Positions 11,182 through 23,100 of a stretch of 64,000 bases of DNA are shown here, piece by piece (positions within the stretch are counted from its first letter, which is position 1; each line of letters begins with the position of its first letter). Under the pieces are notes generated by a model. The model was not told the origin of the DNA, searched no databases, and worked only from the letters and a program-made list of their open reading frames with translations. The DNA lies in contig CM036767.1 of assembly GCA_020796225.1 (NCBI GenBank), forward strand, positions 25,798,100 to 25,862,099. The letters run 5' to 3'. Both the position numbers and the translations under genes were made by a program. Source of the DNA: Arion vulgaris. Its lineage: Eukaryota > Mollusca > Gastropoda > Stylommatophora > Arionidae.

Positions 11182-14100
11182 GTATTGTTTTAGAAACTAC
11201 TTGTTTTTCACTTGATTATATTTCTCATTCTCTTCTAACTTTAACCTGATAGATGCATGAAGTAAAGATAACTCCATGATGGTTCCATTAATGTCCTTTT
11301 CTGCATGTTCATCTTTCTTTCAATGACATTAATTTCACATTTAGCAAGTGTACTCCACTTATTTCACTATACATCTTTTTTTAGTGTTCAAGAGGTTAGG
11401 AAAACTAGAGGAAAGAGAAATAACTGGTTTCATTGCTTGGGATTATTTTTCTATATTTTGTGTTTGTTTGTTGAGAGTGCTTACAAAACATGCTTGTGCA
11501 GCAGTTGTCAAGTCACTAAATTGTCTCATAGTGAACAGAGCATCCCCTGTTTAGTTAGTTGGTTCATTGACAGAACCAACATCATTGTCTTCAGACAGAT
11601 CCAGCTGACCTAATCAGATGACGGTGGATATGCATGTTGATAATAGCCATTGTTCACTGGTTTATATACAAGACTCATTTGAGAGTCTTTTCGAACAGAA
11701 GAGTTTCAGGGTTGTGAGTCCCACTCACCAGACTGAGAGAGATGGGTGTCAATATTGGTACAGCCCAAAACGAATGACATACCAGATATGTAAAGAGACT
11801 GATTAATCAATATTGAACTTGCGTGTTGGGCCGCTGGACCCTGCTGAATTTGCCAAGGCGGAGATCGGAACACCTATGGACATGTCCAGAGTGCTATGAT
11901 GATAGTCCTCAGATAACTGATACAAGACTCATTTGTATAATTGTAGCTGTATAATACAATGCTTAATGTCAATCATTCCTCCTGTCTCAGGATCATATCC
12001 TCATTGCTGGCTGTGTTATCATCAAGAAAATTCAGACTTGAAGGGACTGTTTTTATAGTAAAAGAATAGACAGATCATAGACATACACAATTTTGTTTTC
12101 TGTTTGTCTACAACAATCTGTAAATATATAAATTGTTTGGCAGTGTATTTGATGTTTTTGTAAGAGATTAAGATAAGATAAGATTGTGTTTTTTGACATT
12201 TTTTGTAAGGTTCCAGTTCACAGTGGAGATGGGGGAAAGTCAAGTCCAGGTCGGTCTAAGAGTGATGACGATTCAAATAAAAGGAAACAGAAAACGATCT
12301 TCTGATAAGGTTGTAATTGACAAAAATGTTGTTTGTAGTTCTACGTTTATTTGTTGCGTACTTCATCCCAGTGACCATGCTGTGAAACATTTTATTGTTT
12401 AACTTAGATTACTATTCTATTTTCATACCATCAAATATAAATTATTCACATAAGTTATCACTCTGTGCAGAATGAAGGAAAATTAAATAACAGAAAACTT
12501 TCTGGAGGAACAACTATTACAAATAGGAGAAATAGGAACAATAAAGTCATAAAGACACACACACATAGCCTATTATATATATAATAGGCTATGTATGTGT
12601 GTTTTTATGACTGTTTATTGTTCATATTTCAGAACCATTTATTAATGATGAATACATTTCTGAAGGTCCCCATATATGCTTAGTATTTTCGCCTGCATGG
12701 TGCCAAGGATCCGCAAGGGAAGCAAAGAATAGCACCACTGCAACCTACAAGGCATGTCGTAAAAGGTGACTGATGTAGGACCTAGGGAAGCTACCCTAGT
12801 AAATAAAAAGCGTAGCAGAAATCAGTGTGCTGGCCTACTTGTAGGCACATAACTGGCACAACATATAATCACTTTTAGGCTCAGATCACATACAAATCAC
12901 ACAAGGTGGTTAACAGGTGGTCATTGTGAAGCGTTAGATGAAGAAGAAGAAGCTCAGTATTTTGAAGCCAGCTAAAGTATCAGTTCAGAGCACATGCACA
13001 TTAGCTCTGCTACAGATTCTGGGGAAATGAACTGAACTAACACCCTCCACTGGGGTACATCTCCAGCTGCCCATGTTACGTCTACTTCTTAACTCCCTAC
13101 CATACAACGTCTGTATAAAAAAGAGTTGAGGTAATGAAGAGACCATACAGGAGATAGAGGAATGTAGATGTACTTTGTTTATGGACATGCGCTATCCAAA
13201 ATTATGTTGGTAATGATATCAGATACTATCAACACCAAAAAAACAGAGGTCATGTTCCAGCCCGCCCCTAGAGAACAGTATTACGATCCAGTCATCAACA
13301 TTAAACACCAGCGTCTCCAGTCAATGGACAACTTTGCTTATCTTGGCAGCCTCCTATCCAGATCGGCAAACATAGATTCTGAGGTCCACAATAGGATATC
13401 CAAAGCCAGTGCTGCGTTCGGAAGGTTACGTGTCACTGTGTGGGAATGGAAGGGGATAAGCATAGTCACAAAGCTGAAAGTTTACCAGGCCATAGTGCTA
13501 ACCACGCTGCTGTATGCAAGCGAGACATGGACAGTGTATAGCAGATACGCAAGAAAATTAAACCATTTCCACACAAGCTGTCTACGCAGAATACTAAAAA
13601 TAAACTGGCAGGACAAAATTCCAGACAGCGAAGTCCTCACAAGAGCAAAGATCCCAAGCATCAACATCCTGTTGCAGAAGGCCCAACTGAGATGGGTCGG
13701 TCACATTGCTCGAATGCCTGATAAACGCATCCCAAAACAGTTGATGTATGGCGAGCTTGAAGGTGGCAGACATTTAGCTGGTGGACAGAAAAAACGCTTT
13801 AAAGACACTCTTAGAGTGTCTCTGAAATGCTTCGATATAGACAGTACATGCTGGGAATCCCTTGCACAAGATCGCCAAATGTGGCGCTGTAACAACAAAG
13901 AGGAACCCGAATAGCTGAGAATCATCGTATTGTTGAGTCACAGAGAAAACGAGCAGCGCGGAAAGACAGAGCACACAACACGCACATGTCTAACCTTGAT
14001 CATGTATGCCCCACCTGTGGTCGGGATTCTGTTCTAGGATTGGACTCTACAGTCACCTCCGCACACACCAGAGAGGTGCAACAGTACACGTCTGAGATTG

Positions 14101-17100
14101 TTGTCATCATCGCTTGCGATGGACGGCTATTATCAACAGTTGTGTTATAAAATCGATGTCATGGCACATTGGGCATTCCCATTCATGCTCTGTCCTTCGC
14201 TGCAGCAGCCATCCCAAAGTCCATTTGCTCACAGTACCCATGAGAAGTTGATTAGTATATCTTCTCTCTCTCTATACCACGAAGATGCCACTGTCTGGCA
14301 TGTCCAAACTTAATGCTTAATTCTCAAACTCGTTCCAGTGTCTAAGTTTGACAGTGTTAAGATATTCTGACCTGAATTTGTGCATACAAAGTTCTAATAG
14401 TGATTTTATCTCCGCTGCTCTAAAACTTATTTATTATTTGACTACTTGTAATAGTTTTACTTGAATGACTTTAACAAGATAACTGTGACTGCTGGTATTT
14501 GCTAATTTGTAATTGTCCTACATTTTTTTTAAAGAGCAACAAAGATAGTGCGGAACCTGAAGTCAAGAAGATAAAGCTGGACTCAAAGTCTCGAAGCAAA
14601 GAGGAAAGAGATTCCAGAGAGAAAGAAAAGGAAAAGAGAGAGCCAACGAGAGAAGGAGAAAAAGAGAAGAAGAACGTGATGCACAGAAAGTGAAAGAGAA
14701 AACTGAAAAGGAAAGGAAGGAGAAAGAATTGGCTAGCAACAAAGCTATAACTGAAGCTGCACTCGTGATCAGTGATGAAGAGGAACAAGCCTCACAAATG
14801 GACGCTGGAGACTTTGCTCTTGAGATGGGCATTGCTTGTGTTGTTTGTCGGTGCGTATCTTCTGTATCGTACATATGTGAGATGGTCACTGTTGTGTGAT
14901 GTGAGATGGTCACTGTTGTGTGTTGTGAGATGGTCACTGTTGTGTGTTGTGAGATGGTCACTGTTGTGTGATGTGAGATGGTCACTGTTGTGTGTTGGTA
15001 TTGTCTGTACAGTACATATGTGAGATGGTCACTTGTTGTGTGTTGGTATTGTCTGTACATTACATATGTGAGATGGTCACTGTTGTGTGATGTGAGATGT
15101 CACTGTTGTGTGTTGTGAGATGGTCACTGTTGTGTGATGTGAGATGGTCACTGTTGTGTGATGTGAGATAGTCACTGTTGTGTGTTGTGAGATGGTCACT
15201 GTTGTGTGTTGTGAGATGGTCACTGTTGTGTGATGTGAGATGGTCACTGTTGTGTGTTGTGAGATGGTCACTGTTGTGTGTTGGTATTGTCTGTACAGTA
15301 CATATGTGAGATGGTCATTTTGTTGTGTGTTGGTATTGTCTGTACAGCACACATGTATGAGATGGTCATTTATTGTGTGTTAGTATTGTGTGTACAGTAC
15401 ACATTTATGAGATGGTGACTATTGTGTGTTGGTATTGTCTGTACAGTACAAATGTGTGAGATGATCACTGTTGTGTGTTGGTATTGTCTGTACAGTACAT
15501 ATGTGAGATGGTCATTTTGTTGTGTGTTGGTATTGTCTGTACAGTACACATGTGTGAGATGGTCATTTATTGTGTGTTGGTATTGTGTGTACAGTACACA
15601 TGTGTGAGATGGTCATTTGTTGTGTGTTGCATTGTCAGTACAGTACACATGTGTGAGATGGTCACTGTTATGTGTTGGTATTGTGTGTACAGTACACATG
15701 TGTGAGATGGTCACTGTTGTGTGTTGCATTGTCAGTACAGTACACATGTGTGAGATGGTCACTGTTGTGTGTTGGTATTGTGTGTACAGTACATATGTGT
15801 GAGATGGTCATTTACTCAGTTATCAGTTATATGAGGACTATCATCATAGCACTCCAGACATGTCCACAGGTGCTCCGATCTCCGCCTCAGCAAATCCAGC
15901 AGCGTCCAGCGACCCAACACGCCAGTTCGATGTTGATTAATCAATCTCTTTGCATATTTAGTATGTCGTTCTTTTCGGGCTGCACCAATATTGACACCCA
16001 TCTCTTTCAATCTGGTCAGCGAGTAGGATTCACAGCCCTGAAACTCCTGTGTTCGGAAAGACTCTCTCAATGCGTGAAGAATGTCACTTCGATCTATTGC
16101 AGCTCCCTCTGATATTGTAGCTAAGCCAGCCAATCTATCAGCTCGTTCATTACCCCTAACTCCTGCGTGCCCAGGGACAAAAATAAAGGTGATTTCTCTG
16201 ATCATTGTCTGTACCAGTTGCGTCTCACCATACCTGATTCGACTTTACGAATCATGCTCATGGAGTCACTGAGTATGAAAACACGAGAGTAATTGGGAGA
16301 TGCCAACCAGTGCACCGTCTGCGTAACTTCCCGAACCTCCATTGTCAAGCTACTTGTGGTTATTGCGTAGGCCCCACTGGCCTCTCTTATTATTTTTCCT
16401 CCTGAGCGTGCTGAAAAAGCCCACACACAGCGTTGTTGGCGAATGACTGAACCATCGGTGTAAATAACCACATCTGTATCATTGATGATGTCATTCAAGA
16501 GAGCCTCCACCTCCACGTTTAGCAGTGATAGATTATTTTGTTCGCAGTTTTTCTTAATAGATGTAATAACGGTGAAAGCAGTAGGAAATTGAGGCGGCAC
16601 AGCAATCCATTCCTCTCCTGTTTCAATTCCGGAAGGATCACATATTTTCCTAAGCGTATCTTCCGCCTGACTCAGCCATGATCTGCCTCTCTTAACTGAT
16701 TCAGTACCAGGTTTTTTTCACCTCTGGATGGAATTATTTTTAGCTTAAAAATATTGCACACATACTTTAGTTAAATTAAAATATTGTTTCTAAATATGAT
16801 TTAAAGTTGAACTTATTATATATCAAATTAAAGATAAATGATTGTACTTTCATAAAATATTTATTGTATGCGAAAATATAATGTTGTGTTGACTGTGCAT
16901 GACAAATATTAGCATGTAATAAAAAATTAATTGAAATTGTGAGAACAAAATCCAACTTACCAAGGGCCTTGAGGAACAATATGGTGAATAAGTCAGTGTA
17001 ACTGCTCTCTTTATATAAGTAATCCATTTATGAATACACAAAAATTAAGAAAATATTGACGGAATATCAATCAATCAAGTGCCATGCCTGCCGGCGTAGG

Positions 17101-20100
17101 CGATCATGTCTCTCCACAACTCTCTTTGCTTGGTGCATGTAATCAGTTCTGACGTCGATATTTTGTCGGAATATATGGTTTACTAACTGTTCGCAAATTA
17201 GCAACACGACCATCTTTGAAGAAATTTCCATTAAAAATTGTCAAATTGAAGATTTCACATACTAAACATTCAAGTCTCATAATATATAATCACATACAGT
17301 GGAAATTATAGCAATATTTACAGGAATAAAGAACTAAAGTATATGAATAATAGTCCTAACATAGCAACTATATAACTAAGTTTAACTGTGATACTGGTCA
17401 AAGCAATACTTGGGACATAGCGAAGGCTTTGATGTGCATCCCTTACATATAAAATTAGTTCTAGACTTTTTGCAATGGAAACACTTTCTTAGTTGTCCAG
17501 ACCACATAACAATGTGATTAACTCCTTGCAGCTTCTCCACAGGATTGGAAATTCTTGGTCTGCCAGGTGATACAAGAGATCTTTGTTGAATAGTATCCGG
17601 CATCAAAGTAGCCGCTGCTTCGGTCAACTCTCTTATAAGAGCTAACTTGAAATCTAACATGTTGCATTTTGATTTATCTTGTCTTGTTAGATTATACAAG
17701 ATCAAGGCATTGCTCTGGCTTATTTCAAGAAGCCAGTGAAATATCTTCTTCCACCATTTGTAGGTTTTTCGATTGAAATTACCATAATAGGTTAGCATCT
17801 GGTCAACGCAGTCACACCCATTCATCGAATAGTTATAATCGTGTATAATCGCGGGTTTAGTTTTAAGGACATTTCTTCTTCCGGCCATAGTAACAGTTGT
17901 TACTGAAGCCTTTGTAGATGTAATAATTACAGGATTTTGGCTTTTTGTCTTTCCATGCAGTAACAAGAATTGAATTGTTGTCGTCCAGATAAGTTTTGGT
18001 TTCGAGATGCTGGAGTTTCAATGTCTTAATTTCTGCTGGAAAGTTTTTCCTGTTTATGTTCAACGTACCGGTGAAATATGTTCTCTTGCTAATTAAGTAG
18101 GTAATTAGTTGGTGTGTGGTATAATATCTATCAGCAAAAATATGATGACCAGTTCCCAGTGGTGAAAGAAGTGTTTGAAACACTTTTACTGCCATTCCTC
18201 CATCAAGATCTGCCTCTGGGTTGTAGGAGGTAGTTTTGCCAAAATATGTCAATAAATTGACAACATAGCCTGTGGCTGAATCACACAGTCCAAAGACTTT
18301 AATGTGGTATTTCTTTGGTTTACAAGCATTTGTATTGTTTGTATTGCCAGCGTCCGGTCCAGCCGACAACCATTTCATCAATTGATAAATTTTCAAATGG
18401 ATAGAAAGCATTATTAAAATTAGATAAAAGCAGGTTCATAAAGGGTTCTACTTTAGCTTTATTTTCAGAGTCAGTTTCAGAACAATGCAGCATAGTATGG
18501 AACATGCTTTGAAATCATTTCCGCGCAAACATTGTATGATAAAATGCAGTATAAAAAATTTCTGCTGTTGACCAGTAATGCTTGATTCTTGGACGAACCT
18601 CGATGCCCATTGCAATAAGAACAGCCAAAAATGTTGTCAGTTCATATATAGTAACAGGTACCCATGTTGCAAACAATGATCTTTTTGTGGGTGGATTATT
18701 TATTATACATTTTTGTGCTGCATAAGAATTTATATTGTCACACAACATTTGAAGAATGTCATCAGTCAAAATAGTCCTCAGACAGTCCAGTGGTGTAGAA
18801 CTTGAATTTAAATCGGCGTTAACACCTGTGGTTTTTTGTGGCAAAAATCTGAAGGAATTAGTGGTAGCAGCACCTTCAGTCACTTCTCTCCAAGTAGACT
18901 GTGTAGGTTCTGTCTGAATCCTTCTTCTTTTGTTGCAATCCTACTGGAACCTGACTGGGGCAACGCCCTCTCGCAGCTGGTTGGGAAACACTACTAGTAT
19001 TATTTAAATTATTAATAATCGCGTATTTAAATCACAAACTTCTGTGTCATCAGAATCAGAAGCTTCACTATCAGTATCTACATCTTCATGCAACCAATCT
19101 CGCGCTTCTGCAGCTGTAAACGTGCAGAACGAGCTGATAACAAACCATTTCTAGACTCTGAATTGTTAGACATTATTTTTTAATCACAGGGTAACTTGAA
19201 AACGAAAATTAAACTTGGTTTCACTTCTGATTCTAGTCAAAACCACGATGTTGTGATTTGGTTATCGTTAATACTTCCTTTCTACTTAGTTTCCGGTTGA
19301 TATAAAACTACAATCGGAGTGAAAATTAATAAAAACTCAACGCAATAGTAGCCGTCTTTTAAACGACGCTTGGGCTACGCAGATAAGAAATATGTGCACT
19401 ACAGTGTTCCACGGGACTGAATCAGTTAAGTCTACACCCTTTCTCCTTAATGAGTTCTTCATGGAGAGAATTTTCCTTGTTTGCATTGATTCTTAGATAT
19501 GATTGAACCCTCCAAGTTTCAATTCTGTTAACAATAGTTGGGAGATCAAGAAGGAATTGCATTGACACTCCTGGTGTATCTTTGGTGCATCCCAGAATGA
19601 TGCGCATAGCCTCATTCTGAATTCTTTCCAGTCTCACTGTTTGCGTAGGACTAATTGTTAGGAGGGCGCATGCATATTCTATACCTGACAGAACAATACC
19701 TTGGTACAAGAGCACAAGAAGGCGTTGCTCAATGTTAGCAGCCGCCATGATTCTCAGTGTGGATAGTGTGTTGCGAGCCTTGGCAATAACTTGGTCGATA
19801 TGGTACCTAAAGCATAGACTGCGATCAAATTTTACACCCAAATAACTCATAGATGCTGTTCGGGTGAGTGCATGTCCATCTAACGTAACATGTGGTGTGT
19901 CAGACTTCACAATGTGATTATTTAGGAGAACCATGATAGCACAGCTTTGGTATGGTTTATCGATGCACCAGAAACATCACACCAGGCCATTATGCGGTTC
20001 AGTTCTTCCTGGAGGTTATTAGCAATTTCATCCCTGTTTCTCCCTGTCTGTACACCATGATGTCGTCTGCAAATGACAGTGTTCGTCCCTGCCAGATAAT

Positions 20101-23100
20101 TGCTGCTTCGTAATCATTATGGTGAATACATTGAATAGTACTGGAGATAGTGGAGACCCTGGGGTAGGCCCGGTGAAATGTTTGTCTGCACAGAGTACCA
20201 ATTACTACACCTGAGTGACACTTTCCTCTCGAACAGGGCCCTTGCAATCCATCTTATGAGCAATGTATCGATTTTGAGTAGCGTGAGCATTTGTATAAGG
20301 TATGTGATTGGAACTTTGTTGTAAGCATCCTCAAGATCTAGTACTACAGCACAAGTCTCCAAACCAGCCTGGAAGCCCTCAAAGATGTCATAGGAAAAGA
20401 TCGATGCATTACACCTTTATTCCGCCTGTATGCGCGGGGGTGGAAGGAAACATGCGACGTTCCTCCAAATCCCGATCGAGCCTACATGCCACTAACTTTT
20501 CCAGAAGCTTGCCCACTGTGTTCTGCATTGCAATTATTTATTGTGTGTTAGTATTGTCTGTTAGTATTGTCTGTACAGTACACATGTGTGAGATGGTCAC
20601 TGTTGTGTGTTGGTATTGTGTGTACAGTACACATGTGTGATATGGTCATTTGTTGTGTGTTGGTATTTACTGTATAAATGGCGAAACACTTAATAACAAA
20701 GTACTGTAGTTTTACAAAAACAATGACAATACACAGCAACGTTTACGACCAAAAGGTCTTTATCAACAAAGCGATACAACGGAGTGACGAATTTCACAGC
20801 ACACTACATATAGACTATGACAGAGATATTCCAACGGGCATAAAATGAAAATCTGTGACTAAAAACGAATAACAAAATAAATGCAGAAAAACTTTCTTAT
20901 TTACTTTGTTATTACGGGTTTCACCATTTCACATAGTTTTACTGCTGTCTTCCCCTATATCAATATAATATTGTCTGTAAAGTACATGTGTGAGACAGTC
21001 TGTGTTGTGTGTTGGTATTATTGTCATTATCTTTGATTGAATTACTGAAGGAGGATGGAAATTTGGTTATAATGAATTGCATAAGACAACTATAAAAAAT
21101 GTATTGGTGAAACACGTAATCACAAAGTACTGTAGTTTTGTGAGGTATTGTGTGTTATACACATGTAATCGAGTTCAGAACATCACTCGCCAGCAGGCCC
21201 TTCCAGCCAGCATAGGACTACTAACTCTGATAGAGTAAAACATCTTAACTTTCCACCCCTATAGTTCACTGGTGAAAAATGTTTTATTCTGTCATCTGTC
21301 TATCCTTGTCAGATCCTGAGACCCGTTCAGTCTTCCCCAACTATCCTTTGGTGGCTTACAGACGGGACAGAAGTCTTAAGGATATGTTAGTATGGTGGCG
21401 TCTGTGGCTTAGGGATTAGTGACTCGGTCTATTAATTCCGGCGTACTGAGTTCCAATCACACCACGGACAGTTTGGTTGCAAATTGTTTGCGTGGATTTT
21501 AACAAAGGACGATGGCACCACCCGTTCAGAAAGCAATGGCAAATTACTGAACGTAATAATGCCTAGAAAAATCACAAACAGCATTAAAAGCTGGGGTTGA
21601 TTTGCAAAGTCCTGTAAAGGATATGCAATTAACTTAAACTTAGTACACAGTCGCCTTAAGTCCAATATCCAGGGTCATTTTGGCACTTTCCAGTGTGGCC
21701 GTCTGCGTTGCAACACGTGTGCTTATGTGATACAGACGCGTACTGTATCTTTTCCTTTAGCTACGTTTGTTATTGAAGATGGTTTCACATGCGAATCCCA
21801 TAATCTTATCTATGCCATTATCTGTAAGCAGTGTAACAAGGCTTATATCGGCGAGACAGGCAAGAGGCTCAGTGACCGATTCACCCAACACTTGCGCGAC
21901 ATACGCCAATGCTCTGTGACCCCTGTAGCCACCCATTTCAATGATATTGGCCATTTAGGAGCTCACGATGTCCAGGTCACAGCCATCCGATCATGTTCCT
22001 CGGATGATCGCAGTCGATTTCCTCTGGAGAATCGGTTGATTTCATTGTATGGTACCTTGCGACCACGTGGGCTCAACGATAAGATTCTGGGACTCGCATG
22101 TGAAACATTCCTATGCTTCTTAGTACTTTCTTAAATAAATGATGAACATCAAACGGCAGGATATGATCCCAGATACAGAGGTCCTAAAAAGAGCTGCTCT
22201 CCCAGCATCTACACAGTCTTGATGCAGTTCCAGACAAGATGGGCAGGACATGTGGCTCGAATGCCAGATTGCAGAATACCCAAATGACTCTTTTATGGTG
22301 AGCTGCAAAGTGGTAAACGCTCACATAGGGGCCAGGAAAAGCGATTCAAAGATACACTCAAGAACTTGATGAAATCTTTTGGCATAGATGTCAACAACTT
22401 GGAGAAAGATCAAGACAGATCAGCCTGGCGCTCACTTCTTCTACACGGTTCCTCGGTTTGCGAGGCAGATAGAACAGCACGGATGGGAGCGCAAAAGAAA
22501 CGCTTTCCCCCAAGTGCAAGTATACCTTGCCCACATTGTACACGAACATTTCAAGCCGTATCGGGCTCACTAGTCATCTACGCACACACAGACAAACATA
22601 GCGCAATTACATTCCCTTGGATGAAAATTTGTGTGGTCATCATCACCCGTGATGGACGAGCATCATCAGTACTTTCTCTTCTCAAGTCTTGTAATCTGTA
22701 TGTGCATAGGTTGCATGCATTCAAGTTATATATTTACTTGATTTTTATTGTTTCTCTTCTTTTCTATTTCTAGTTTTTATGTGTGTTTTTTGTTTTACAT
22801 TTATTTCGTTATTCGTTTTATTCCCAGATTTTCATTAGAAACGTTTGAATGTCTCCGTATGTAGTCGTCCATATGTTTTTGTTTTTTTAAATTCGTCACT
22901 CCTGTTGTTTGCTTGCTTGATAAAGGCCTTGTTGGTCGAAACGTTGCTGTATATTGTCATTGTTTTTGTAATTTGTAAAACTACAGTACTTTGTGATTAC
23001 GTGTTTCGCCAATCAAATAGTTTTACTGCATTCTCATTTACATTGTAAAAAATGTATTACATTTTGATTGGAGAAAAATGTGACAGTGACTGCATTGTGT

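Larger units (their letters stand above)
15815..20535 (-). mobile_element. LINE with RT and RNase H (family 2, copy B), split by a piggyBac element
   Basis: A 5'-truncated insertion of about 2.0 kb once the piggyBac is removed. The right end has RT blocks ([12 protein letters not shown] near 20500, [18 protein letters not shown] at 20360). Then come [24 protein letters not shown] (20080), [19 protein letters not shown] and [20 protein letters not shown]. Across the piggyBac follow [15 protein letters not shown], RNase H with [28 protein letters not shown] and [11 protein letters not shown], and the end [17 protein letters not shown]. It interrupts the minisatellite, with ATTTA at both borders (15810-15814, 20536-20540) as a likely short target duplication. 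Frame breaks occur in the RT part, so it is inactive. Confidence 0.9.

Noticed and set aside
14499..14693. Independent small gene with a Lys/Glu-rich product
   Set aside because: It is the first half of INTS12 exon 3 read past its frameshift; the acceptor at 14534 and phase fit INTS12.
14563..15802. ORFs such as repeated TTVTISQH or [13 protein letters not shown]
   Set aside because: They are translations of the minisatellite in intron 3 of INTS12 and of the antisense of exon 3.
15815..20535. Two separate LINE insertions at 15.8-16.7 kb and 19.4-20.5 kb
   Set aside because: TTAA duplications and matching inverted ends show that they are one LINE cut by piggyBac.
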